Below are positions 9,631 to 17,808 of a DNA stretch of 64,000 bases, one piece after another. The stretch lies in assembly GCA_016342685.1 (NCBI GenBank), contig JAEINU010000005.1, forward strand, positions 62,001 to 126,000, given 5' to 3'. Every line of letters starts with the position of its first letter. Within the stretch, counting starts at the first letter, position 1. This DNA is from Bacteroidales bacterium. GTDB lineage: Bacteria > Bacteroidota > Bacteroidia > Bacteroidales > UBA12077. The notes under the pieces were generated by a model. That model was not told the DNA's origin. It saw only the letters and a list, made by a program, of their open reading frames with translations, and searched no databases. A program made the position numbers and the translations under genes.

Positions 9631-9657
9631 TATTTTTACAATTCTAATTTATTTGTT

Positions 9658-11106
9658 TTGAGACGTAAATTTTTTACTAACCTATCTTTATTAATATTTC
9701 TTAATATACTCATAAAACCATTTTGGATTTTTGGTATTGATAGAACTGTTCAAAATCTTGTTGGGGCAGAAGAATATGGTTTGTACTTTTCTTTGTTTAA
9801 CTTTTCCTTGTTGTTAAATATTCTTCTCGATTTAGGAATAACTAATTACAATAACCGGAATATTGCCCAGAATAATCAATTATTAAGTAAATCATTATCG
9901 AATATAGTTGGGCTAAGATTTATTTTGGCCATTCTTTATGCAGTTGCTACAATTATTGCAGCTTTGTTTGTAGGATATGAATCTAGGCAGTTTCAAATCT
10001 TATTATTCTTAATTCTAAATCAGTTTATAGCATCGTTTATTTTATATCTCAGATCAAATTTAAGTGGATTACATTATTTTAAAACAGATAGCATTGTTTC
10101 GGTTCTCGATCGTTTATTAATGATTATAATTTGCAGTGTACTTCTTTGGAGTAATTTTGTGCAATCGAGCTTTAGAATAGAATGGTTTGTGTATGCTCAA
10201 ACAGGCTCTTACCTTATTACTTTACTAATTACTTCTTTAATAGTTTATAGTAAAACAGATTTTTTAAAACTAAATTTCGACACAACTTATTTTATTGTAA
10301 CTCTTAAAAAAAGCTATCCTTTTGCTGTTCTTGCTTTATTAATGATGTTTTATTACAGGATTGATTCGGTAATGTTGGAGCGAATGTTACCCGACGGTAA
10401 AGAGCAAGCAGGGATTTATGCGCAGGGTTTTCGAATATTAGATGCTGTAAGCATGTTCGCTTTTTTGTTTGCAAGTTTGCTTCTTCCGATGTTTTCGAAA
10501 ATGATAAAACAAAAGGAATCTATTCATAATTTAACCTTGTTTTCTTTTTTGCTTTTAATTGTGCCTACAATCGGAATATCATTTTCTGCATATTTTTATA
10601 GAATTGAAATTGTTGAGTTGTTGTATCATCAGCATGTTCATTCTTCATCATCTATTTTAGGAGTTTTGATGTTAGGTTTTATTGGTGTGTCTGTTACCTA
10701 TATTTTTGGAACCCTGTTAACGGCAAGTGGAAACCTGCGACATTTAAATATTGTAGCTATTTGTGGGGTGGTTTTAAATATTGGTTTAAACCTAATTCTT
10801 ATTCCAAAATATTATGCTCTGGGTTCTGCAATAGCAAGTTTAATTACTCAATGGTTAACGGCTTTAGCTCAGTTAATAATTGCAAAACACCTATTCAATT
10901 TTAAAATTAACTTAAAAAGGATTCTATTATTGATTTCCTTTGTTGTAGCTGTTTATTTTATTGCTCGCTTTTCGACCAGTTTGGATTTCAATTGGATTTA
11001 TAAATTCTTTGGGGTGCTGGTATCTACATTAATTTTAGCATTTATTTTCAGGTTGATTAATCTGAAAATACTCTTCGATTTATTAATTAATGGAGATGAG
11101 AAATAA
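9658..11106 (+). CDS. Wzx-like oligosaccharide flippase
   Basis: A 482-residue, strongly hydrophobic polytopic membrane protein of the MATE/MOP polysaccharide-exporter class, predicted to move lipid-linked oligosaccharide across the inner membrane. About 12-14 transmembrane helices can be drawn. The N-terminal segment FWIFGIDRTVQNLVGAEEYG is typical of Bacteroidota flippases. No ATG occurs early, so the start is the TTG at 9658. It follows the FkbM gene closely and ends in a hairpin terminator. No polymerase or ligase is linked, so the glycan system is dispersed. Confidence 0.88.
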   Translation: MRRKFFTNLSLLIFLNILIKPFWIFGIDRTVQNLVGAEEYGLYFSLFNFSLLLNILLDLGITNYNNRNIAQNNQLLSKSLSNIVGLRFILAILYAVATIIAALFVGYESRQFQILLFLILNQFIASFILYLRSNLSGLHYFKTDSIVSVLDRLLMIIICSVLLWSNFVQSSFRIEWFVYAQTGSYLITLLITSLIVYSKTDFLKLNFDTTYFIVTLKKSYPFAVLALLMMFYYRIDSVMLERMLPDGKEQAGIYAQGFRILDAVSMFAFLFASLLLPMFSKMIKQKESIHNLTLFSFLLLIVPTIGISFSAYFYRIEIVELLYHQHVHSSSSILGVLMLGFIGVSVTYIFGTLLTASGNLRHLNIVAICGVVLNIGLNLILIPKYYALGSAIASLITQWLTALAQLIIAKHLFNFKINLKRILLLISFVVAVYFIARFSTSLDFNWIYKFFGVLVSTLILAFIFRLINLKILFDLLINGDEK

Positions 11107-11136
11107 AAAAACCGAAGAAATTCTCCGGTTTTAATT
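11106..11136. terminator. Terminator between flippase and phosphohexomutase genes
   Basis: AAAACCGAAGA pairs with TCTCCGGTTTT with one mismatch and a short loop, flanked by A and T runs. It lies between convergent genes and may serve both. Confidence 0.7.
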
Positions 11137-12474
11137 TTATTTAAATTGATTTATGATTGATTTAATCTTTTCTACTTTTTCTTTTAAAAGATCTTCGTTT
11201 TCTGCCTCTGCTAAAAGTCTTAAGTAAGGCTCCGTATTCGATGGACGAACATTAAACCACCAATCTTTAAACTCTAATCGATAACCATCAAAATCCATAA
11301 TTTCGGTTGGTTCTTCTTCTGCAACAAAATGATCTTTTATAGCCTCCATAGCCTCAAGTTTCTGCTCAATCTTAAAATTGATTTCGCCTGAATTTGCATA
11401 CTTACGAATCCCCGAGATTAATTCCGATAATGTTTTTCCCTCTTTCTTAAATTTCGAAACAAGATTTAACACAATTAATGCAGCCATTATTCCTGAATCT
11501 GAGTAAAAGAAATCTCTAAAGTAATAGTGACCTGCTAATTCGCCTCCATAAATTCCTTTAATCTCGCGAAGTTTCGGTGCAGCAAAAGCTCTTCCTACTT
11601 TCCAGGTTCGCATTTCTCCACCTAATTTTGTAATGTATTCTTTTACAGCTTTTGATGTGCGAATATCTTCTAAAACAATTCCTTTTTCTTTTTCAAGAAA
11701 GTAATGCCCCATTAATCCAATAATTAAATCTGGAGAAATAAATTGACCTTTTTCATCAACAAACATAACACGGTCGGCATCGCCATCGAAAATAACTCCA
11801 ATATCACAACTATTATCTAAAACAGTTTTCTTAAGATCGGCAACGTTTTCTTCAATTAATGGATTTGGTTCATGATTTGGAAATGTACCGTCTAATTCTT
11901 CATATAAATAAATCGGCTTTTTAGCCAAAAGTTTTTTAATTAGAAATCCAGCCATTCCATTCGAGCAATCAACAGCCATTTTTAAGTTTGAATAATCTTG
12001 AACATATGTTTTCAAGAACTCAACATATTCACCCTTAACTTTATAATCTACGATTTTACCTTTTTTTTCTGCAATAACTATTTCTCGAGTTTGAATCATT
12101 TCTAAAAGTTTATCTAAACCTGTATCAAAACCTACTGGTAATGCATTTGATTTAGAAACTTTCATTCCATTATATTCTCGAGGATTATGCGATGCTGTAA
12201 TTTGAACCGATGCAGCAAATTTATGTTTCGCAGTAATGTAATAAACCATTGGAGTTGTCGAGATTCCAATATTATATACGTTTGCTCCACTATCAATAAT
12301 TCCTTGCGCTAAATATTCAAATATTTCATTGGATGAAATACGTACATCTCTACCAACTAGAACATTGTCGGCTTGCAATAATTCAGGTAAAAAGTAACCT
12401 ATTTTATAGGCGTCATCTTTGTTAAAATCCTCGTTGTAAATTCCTCTAATGTCGTACGCTTTGAAAGCTTTCAT
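11137..12474 (-). CDS. manB: Phosphomannomutase/phosphoglucomutase
   Basis: A 445-residue alpha-D-phosphohexomutase interconverting hexose 1- and 6-phosphates, feeding nucleotide-sugar synthesis. The start (MKAFKAYDIRGIYNEDFN) is typical of the PMM/PGM branch. The phosphoserine loop is ITASHNPREYNGMK, the metal loop is DGDADRVMFVDE, the sugar-specificity loop is GELAGHYYF and the C-terminal phosphate loop is RPSNTEPYLR. All are intact. Whether mannose or glucose is preferred cannot be read from the loops. It sits next to the flippase and upstream-neighbouring glycosyltransferase genes, which suggests supply of sugar precursors for surface glycans. Confidence 0.92.
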   Translation of the reverse strand: MKAFKAYDIRGIYNEDFNKDDAYKIGYFLPELLQADNVLVGRDVRISSNEIFEYLAQGIIDSGANVYNIGISTTPMVYYITAKHKFAASVQITASHNPREYNGMKVSKSNALPVGFDTGLDKLLEMIQTREIVIAEKKGKIVDYKVKGEYVEFLKTYVQDYSNLKMAVDCSNGMAGFLIKKLLAKKPIYLYEELDGTFPNHEPNPLIEENVADLKKTVLDNSCDIGVIFDGDADRVMFVDEKGQFISPDLIIGLMGHYFLEKEKGIVLEDIRTSKAVKEYITKLGGEMRTWKVGRAFAAPKLREIKGIYGGELAGHYYFRDFFYSDSGIMAALIVLNLVSKFKKEGKTLSELISGIRKYANSGEINFKIEQKLEAMEAIKDHFVAEEEPTEIMDFDGYRLEFKDWWFNVRPSNTEPYLRLLAEAENEDLLKEKVEKIKSIINQFK

Positions 12475-12514
12475 ATTTGTGTAAATTACTAATACATTAA
12501 TTTATAGATAGAAA

Positions 12515-12538
12515 GAAGCCAGTTTTTATACCGACTTC
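12515..12538 (-). terminator. Hairpin downstream of the PGK-like gene
   Basis: GAAGCCAGT and ACCGACTTC form a stem with two GU pairs in the gap between the PGK-like gene and manB, both leftward. On the minus strand it is followed by a pyrimidine-rich stretch rather than a clean T run, so its efficiency is doubtful. Confidence 0.4.
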
Positions 12539-12576
12539 CTTTATGATTTTTGTATCTGCAAAAATGCGTTTTTTTT

Positions 12577-13863
12577 TTATTTTGTTAAAGCTTTTACTGG
12601 TTCAATTCCTAAAGTTGTTCCTTCTTGGATTGCTTTTAATACAGCTCCACCTCCTGTAAATATGTAATACTTAGGACTATCTAAGGCAACAATATAAAGT
12701 CCAGGAAGCAATCTTTTTAATTCTTGCATGGTGTCGCCGCCTCCATATAATTTTACTGCTTCAACATTTTCGTCTATTAACTCGTCGAGAGCAATTGTAC
12801 CCTCGTTAAAATGTGGAGTAAACCCCATAACAGCATTTACGAAAATTGTTCGTGCTGTCGAAAATACCTTATGGATTTCATTTTCGTAAAAAGATTCCTT
12901 TGCTACGTCTAAAACATAATTAAGTTTAGTACCGGGTTTTAGTTCATGAATATTATGAACTCTATTTTTACCTTCAAATTTTCCATCGAGCGTATCAGAT
13001 TCAATAATAAATGGCAGCTCAACTAATTTGTCAGGATATTTTTCGCTAAACTCAACAAAGCGTTTTGCGTGCGCTAAATCATCTGGCGAGATTCCTTTTA
13101 TTTCAATGCCATACTTGGCACATAAATATGCATTGTAGATTACGCCTCCTAAAACTAGGTAATCGGCTTTCTTAATTAAAGCATAAAGGGAATCAATTTT
13201 AGTGTCGAATTTTGATCCTGCAACAACTGCAATAAATGGCGATTGTGGACTGTAAATTCGCTCCAGATTTTCTATTTCTTTTTGCATTAGGAATCCTGCG
13301 TATGCCGGAAGGTACTTATTAACTCCAACCGTCGAAGCATGTGCTTGCCACGATCCAAAAGCATCGTTAACATAAATATCTGCGAGACCTGCTAATTGAT
13401 TTGCGAATCGATCCATTTCAGGACCTTCGGACTCTTCGCCCTGAAACCAACGTGTATTTGGCAAATAGATTCCATCAATTTTACCTTCTTTTAATTCTCG
13501 AATAGAATGATTTATTGATGTTTCAATTCCAATATATCCTTTATTTTCGTGAGGATAGAAATCTGGAATCTTCATGTTTATATGAAGTTTGTTGCGTAAA
13601 TATTCAACGATTGGCTCAACAGAAGTATCCTTACTAATTTTAATATCACCAGTTTTTTTATCTTTCGGTCTGCCAACATGCGACATTAAAATAATTTTAC
13701 CGCCCTTTGCATTAATATGATAAAGGGTTCCAATAGTTGCATCTATTCTGTATGGGTCATGAATAATGCCTTTTTTAACAACATTATGATCAACACGAAC
13801 TAATACAACTTTGCCATTTAAATCGGCATCTTGTATAGATGGGATATTATATTTATCGAGCAT
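12577..13863 (-). CDS. Divergent phosphoglycerate kinase paralog
   Basis: A 428-residue PGK-like protein. Family landmarks are present: VRVDHNVVKKG (Asp and Asn of the substrate site), MSHVGRP (His, Arg), PNTRWFQGEES (Arg), AGSKFDTK (Lys), YGGGDT (nucleotide hinge) and FTGGGAVLKAIQEG. In the stretch that normally reads AHRAHAS this protein has SWQAHAS and is one residue shorter, so an Arg that contacts 3-phosphoglycerate in canonical PGK is replaced by Gln. Residues 60-120 also carry insertions. The start is at MLDKYNIPSIQD, preceded by AGGAGGTAAA, a strong Shine-Dalgarno rare in this phylum; the frame extends 11 codons upstream without homology. It may retain altered kinase activity or be regulatory. 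It lies directly downstream of the double-PGK gene. Confidence 0.85.
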   Translation of the reverse strand: MLDKYNIPSIQDADLNGKVVLVRVDHNVVKKGIIHDPYRIDATIGTLYHINAKGGKIILMSHVGRPKDKKTGDIKISKDTSVEPIVEYLRNKLHINMKIPDFYPHENKGYIGIETSINHSIRELKEGKIDGIYLPNTRWFQGEESEGPEMDRFANQLAGLADIYVNDAFGSWQAHASTVGVNKYLPAYAGFLMQKEIENLERIYSPQSPFIAVVAGSKFDTKIDSLYALIKKADYLVLGGVIYNAYLCAKYGIEIKGISPDDLAHAKRFVEFSEKYPDKLVELPFIIESDTLDGKFEGKNRVHNIHELKPGTKLNYVLDVAKESFYENEIHKVFSTARTIFVNAVMGFTPHFNEGTIALDELIDENVEAVKLYGGGDTMQELKRLLPGLYIVALDSPKYYIFTGGGAVLKAIQEGTTLGIEPVKALTK

Positions 13864-13873
13864 TTTACCTCCT
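13864..13873 (-). promoter_or_regulatory. Unusually strong ribosome binding site of the PGK-like gene
   Basis: On the minus strand AGGAGGTAAA abuts the ATG at 13861-13863, with the GGAGG core about five bases ahead. Neighbouring genes lack such a site. It fixes the start of the PGK-like gene 33 bases inside the longest reading frame. Confidence 0.75.
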
Positions 13874-13947
13874 GTTTTAAAAATGAAAGGGTACACAATT
13901 TAACCTAAAATTGTGTTTAAATCAATAAAGTGAAATTCTATTTTGAA

Positions 13948-15141
13948 TTATATATCTTCCTTAATAGCTTTAAGTGCCGGTAATTCTTTGCCTTCTATAT
14001 ATTCTAGTAAAGCGCCACCTGCCGTTGAAATGTAACTTATTTTATAAGCTAAACTATATTTGTTAACTGCAGCAATAGAATCTCCACCGCCAATTAATGA
14101 AAATGCTCCTTTGTCGGTAGCACGGGCAACTGCCATTGCTATTTTCAAGGTTCCCATAGAGAAGTTAGACATTTCGAAAACTCCAATTGGTCCATTCCAA
14201 AGAATGGTTGATGAATTTTCAATAACTTCAGTAAATTCGTTAGCTGATTTTATGCCGATATCTAATCCCATCCATCCATCTTTAATTTTCTGAATGTTAC
14301 AATGTTCAATGTTAGCATCATCTTTAAATTCATCAGCAATTATACAATCAGAAGGTAAGTAAAGGTTGACACCGTTTTCTTTGGCTTTATTAATAATGTT
14401 TCTGGCAACATCAATAAAATCATCTTCAACCAATGAGTTCCCTATTTTACCACCCATAGCTTTCGAGAATGTAAATGCAATTCCTCCAGCAATTATTAAA
14501 TTGTCTACTTTTTCGATTAAAGCTTCAATTATTTGGATTTTTGTAGATACTTTCGAACCACCTAAAATTGCTGTAAAAGGTCTTTTTGCTTGTTTTACAA
14601 CTTTGTCAATATTGTTAACTTCGTTTTCAACTAAATAGCCAAACATTTTATTGTCTGGGAAAAACTTTGCTAAAGTATAAGTTGATGCATGCGCTCTATG
14701 TGCTGTTCCAAAGGCATTGAAAACAAAAGTATCTCCTAATTCGGCTAATTGTTTTGCAAAATTTTCATCGGCATCTGTTTCTTCTTTATGGAAACGAAGA
14801 TTTTCAAGCAATAAACATTCTCCTGCCTTTAAAACCGTTGAGGCAATTAGAGCTTCTTCACCAATACAATCGCTAACATATTTTACTTTATTATCGAGTG
14901 CCTTGTTTAAATATGGGAGTATGTGTTTAACAGAATACTTTTCATCAACTTTTCCTTTAGGTCGGCCCAAGTGCGTTAAAAAAATTACAGAGCCACCTTC
15001 AGCTAATATTTTACGAACAGTTGGAAGAGCCGTAACAATTCTTGTGTCATCCGAAATTTGATAATTTTCATCTAACGGTACATTAAAATCAACGCGCATT
15101 AAAACTTTTTTTCCTTCGAAATTATATCTATCGATTGTAAG
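13948..15141 (-). repeat. Tandem duplication within pgk, C-terminal copy
   Basis: This copy encodes the second PGK unit (residues 398-794) and is a direct repeat of 15142-16332. It is diverged enough at DNA level to be an old duplication. Confidence 0.85.
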
Positions 15142-16332
15142 GTTTTGTTTTATGGCTTTTATACTTGGTAATTCTTTGCCTTCCAAATATTCCAACAATG
15201 CTCCACCAGCTGTTGAGATGTAGCTTATTTTATGTGCCAAACTATATTTGTTAACAGCAGCAATTGAATCGCCTCCACCAATTAAGGAGAATGCTCCTTT
15301 ATCAGTAGATCTTGCAACAGACATTGCAGTCTTTAAGGTTCCCATTGCAAAACTTGGCATTTCAAAAACACCAATTGGTCCATTCCAAAGAATTTTTTTA
15401 GAATTTTCAATAACTTCTGCAAACTTATTAGCTGATTTGATACCGATATCTAAACCCATCCATCCATCAGGAATATCCATAATGCTGCAATGATCTATGT
15501 TAGCATCATTTTTAAATTCATCGGCAATTATACAATCTGTAGGTAAATATAATTTTACTTTGTTTTTTTGTGCTTTATCGATAATATGTCTGGCAAAATC
15601 TAGAAAATCATTTTCAACAAGAGAGTTCCCAATATTGCCACCCATTGCTTTAGCAAAGGTGAATCCAATTCCTCCAGCGATTATTAAATTATCTACTTTT
15701 TCGATTAAAGATTCAATAATTTGAATCTTAGTTGAAACTTTGGAACCTCCAAGAATAGCAGTAAATGGGTGAATTGGTTGATGTAGTATTTTATCAATAT
15801 TATTTATCTCGTTTTCTACGAGGTAACCAAACATACAATTTTTTGGAAAATATTTGGCAATTGTATATGTCGAAGCATGGGCTCTATGAGCAGTTCCAAA
15901 AGCATTATTTACAAAAGCATCTCCTAAATTTGCTAGCTGTTTTGCAAAATTTTCATCGGCATCGATTTCTTCTTTATGAAATCTAAGATTTTCAAGTAAT
16001 AAAATTTCTCCGGGCATTAAATCATCTGCTAATTTTTGAGTTTTATCTCCAATACAATCTGTTGCAAATTTCACTTCGCGATCCAGTAGTTTACTCAAAT
16101 GTGGTTGAATAATTTCCAAAGACATGTTTTTATTATACTTGCCTTTTGGTCGACCTAAGTGTGTTAGTATTATTATTGAGCCACCTTCCGATAAAATTTT
16201 TTGAATTGTAGGTATCGCTGTTATTATTCTTGTATCGTCTGTTATTTCGAGCTTATCATTTAATGGAACATTAAAATCAACTCGCATTAATACCTTTTTA
16301 TTGGAGAAATTATAATTATCAATGGAATACAT
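13948..16332 (-). CDS. pgk: Tandem-fused double phosphoglycerate kinase
   Basis: A 794-residue protein made of two complete PGKs joined end to end (about residues 1-397 and 398-794). PGK transfers phosphate between 1,3-bisphosphoglycerate and ADP in glycolysis. Each half has the full catalytic set: RVDFNVPL, THLGRPKGK, LLENLRFHKEE, NNAFGTAHRAHAS or FNAFGTAHRAHAS, GGSKVSTK, WNGPIGVFEM, GGGDSIAA and STAGGALLEY. The halves are about 70% identical by eye, with the C-terminal lobes the most alike. The joint reads AIKQNLTIDRYNF, where a stop and a new Met would be expected. CAA stands where TAA might have been and CTT where ATG might have been, so a single sequencing error cannot explain it. A normal PGK is about 390-400 residues. 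It heads a leftward pair with the divergent PGK. Confidence 0.93.
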   Translation of the reverse strand: MYSIDNYNFSNKKVLMRVDFNVPLNDKLEITDDTRIITAIPTIQKILSEGGSIIILTHLGRPKGKYNKNMSLEIIQPHLSKLLDREVKFATDCIGDKTQKLADDLMPGEILLLENLRFHKEEIDADENFAKQLANLGDAFVNNAFGTAHRAHASTYTIAKYFPKNCMFGYLVENEINNIDKILHQPIHPFTAILGGSKVSTKIQIIESLIEKVDNLIIAGGIGFTFAKAMGGNIGNSLVENDFLDFARHIIDKAQKNKVKLYLPTDCIIADEFKNDANIDHCSIMDIPDGWMGLDIGIKSANKFAEVIENSKKILWNGPIGVFEMPSFAMGTLKTAMSVARSTDKGAFSLIGGGDSIAAVNKYSLAHKISYISTAGGALLEYLEGKELPSIKAIKQNLTIDRYNFEGKKVLMRVDFNVPLDENYQISDDTRIVTALPTVRKILAEGGSVIFLTHLGRPKGKVDEKYSVKHILPYLNKALDNKVKYVSDCIGEEALIASTVLKAGECLLLENLRFHKEETDADENFAKQLAELGDTFVFNAFGTAHRAHASTYTLAKFFPDNKMFGYLVENEVNNIDKVVKQAKRPFTAILGGSKVSTKIQIIEALIEKVDNLIIAGGIAFTFSKAMGGKIGNSLVEDDFIDVARNIINKAKENGVNLYLPSDCIIADEFKDDANIEHCNIQKIKDGWMGLDIGIKSANEFTEVIENSSTILWNGPIGVFEMSNFSMGTLKIAMAVARATDKGAFSLIGGGDSIAAVNKYSLAYKISYISTAGGALLEYIEGKELPALKAIKEDI
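15142..16332 (-). repeat. Tandem duplication within pgk, N-terminal copy
   Basis: This copy encodes the first PGK unit (residues 1-397), paired in direct orientation with 13948-15141. The copies are most alike in the nucleotide-binding lobe, which may mean stronger constraint or gene conversion there. Confidence 0.85.
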
Positions 16333-16549
16333 ATTGTTACTTTTAAAATGAAGTGTTAAAGATAAAAATATATTTCCACTTAGGCCTTATCATAGATTTG
16401 TTAATGCCTGAGTTTTGTTTCTATTTTTTAGGATCGAAAATGCAAGTAGCAAATATCAAATAATTTACAAATAGTTTGTTTAAAATTGATTCTGTTATTT
16501 TTGACTGTGTGATTTGAGTTTTTATTGTGTTTTGTATTTTGATTATTGT

Positions 16550-16557
16550 TATTTTTG
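16550..16557 (+). promoter_or_regulatory. TAnnTTTG promoter box of holB
   Basis: TATTTTTG followed by C matches the extended -7 box and lies 49 bases ahead of the holB ATG. The region upstream has several TTTG tracts but none at the ideal 19-21 base spacing. Confidence 0.5.
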
Positions 16558-16605
16558 CTACTTGTATAAAATGAGTTAAAAAATAATTGAAGGCAGATAA
16601 AATTT

Positions 16606-17733
16606 ATGCAATTTAAAGAAGTCGTTGGTCATCAAGAAATAAAAGAAAAATTAATTTTCACAATTAAGGAAAACCGTGTAAGCCATGCACAGTTATTTTT
16701 AGGGCCGGAAGGTTCTGGGAATTTGGCTTTGGCTATAGCTTATGCACAATATATATCTTGCGAGAATAAATTGGAGAATGATTCGTGTGGTGTGTGCCCA
16801 TCATGTTTGAAATTTAAAAAACTGGTTCATCCAGATTTGCATTTTGTTTTTCCGGTTGCTACATCTAAAACCATTAAAAAAGACCCTGTTAGTGATGATT
16901 ATATTGCTCAATGGAGAGAATCAATACTCGAAAATCCATATTTTAATCAAAATAAATGGTATGAAACGATCGATGTAGAAAATAAACAAGGAATTATAAG
17001 TAAAAATGAAAGTTACGAGATTCTTAAAAAACTAAACCTGAAAACCTTTGAGTCAGAATATAAAATAATGATTATCTGGTTACCGGAAAAAATGAATGCT
17101 TTTGCAGCTAATAAATTACTTAAATTAATTGAAGAGCCACCCGCAAAAACTTTGTTTTTATTGGTTTCAGAAAATTCTGAACAAATGTTGCCTACTATTT
17201 TATCCCGAACACAATTGTTTAAAATACCAAAGGTTGATAAGGTAAGTATGCATACGAATCTGTGCGATAATTTTGGATTGTCTCCCGAAGAAGCTGAGGA
17301 CATAACACATTTAGCAAATGGAAATTATTTTGAGGCGCAGAATTTGATTAATTCAGTAGACGAAGAAAACTTTAATTTTGAACAATTTACCAGTTTAATG
17401 AGATTCTCATATCAACGAAAGGTCTTGGAACTTATTGAGTGGGTTGATGAGATTTCAAGGGTAGGGCGAGAAAAGCAAAAGAACTTTTTAATTTATGCTA
17501 TTCGCTTGGTTCGAGAGAATTTCATGTTAAATCTAAATGAAAAGAAAATAGTTTACCTAACTCAAAAGGAATTTGGTTTCTCGGAAAAATTTTCGCAATT
17601 TATTAATAATGAAAATGTTGTTCAGATTTATGAAGTTTTAAATAAGGCACACGCTGATATTTCTATGAATGCATATAATAAAATAGTATTTTTAGATTTA
17701 GCTTTAAAGATTATTAAATTGATAAAAAAGTAA
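16606..17733 (+). CDS. holB: DNA polymerase III subunit delta'
   Basis: A 375-residue clamp-loader subunit delta' that helps load the sliding clamp at the replication fork. The P-loop region reads GPEGSGNLALA, where the catalytic Lys of Walker A is Asn, as expected for the non-ATPase delta' subunit. A zinc-module cysteine group (CENKLENDSCGVCPSC) follows. The sensor-1 region is LKLIEEPPAKTLFLLVSE, and the SRC-like element is SRTQLFKIP. A C-terminal collar domain completes the length. It is followed at 75 bases by ricT, which has its own promoter box; the two are neighbours in many bacteria, as yaaT and holB are in Bacillus. Confidence 0.92.
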   Translation: MQFKEVVGHQEIKEKLIFTIKENRVSHAQLFLGPEGSGNLALAIAYAQYISCENKLENDSCGVCPSCLKFKKLVHPDLHFVFPVATSKTIKKDPVSDDYIAQWRESILENPYFNQNKWYETIDVENKQGIISKNESYEILKKLNLKTFESEYKIMIIWLPEKMNAFAANKLLKLIEEPPAKTLFLLVSENSEQMLPTILSRTQLFKIPKVDKVSMHTNLCDNFGLSPEEAEDITHLANGNYFEAQNLINSVDEENFNFEQFTSLMRFSYQRKVLELIEWVDEISRVGREKQKNFLIYAIRLVRENFMLNLNEKKIVYLTQKEFGFSEKFSQFINNENVVQIYEVLNKAHADISMNAYNKIVFLDLALKIIKLIKK

Positions 17734-17740
17734 TTTTCAT

Positions 17741-17748
17741 TACTTTTG
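17741..17748 (+). promoter_or_regulatory. TAnnTTTG promoter box of ricT
   Basis: TACTTTTG followed by C lies directly after the holB stop and 61 bases before the favoured ricT ATG. Confidence 0.5.
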
Positions 17749-17808
17749 CTTTTTGAAACTCTTCTGTCATAAATTGAAAATGACGTGAAAGAGTATAATA
17801 TATATATT

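Noticed and set aside
13948-16332. Double PGK as an assembly or base-calling artefact
   Set aside because: The halves differ at about 30% of residues, so this is not a collapsed or repeated assembly. Both the stop and start would have had to be miscalled.
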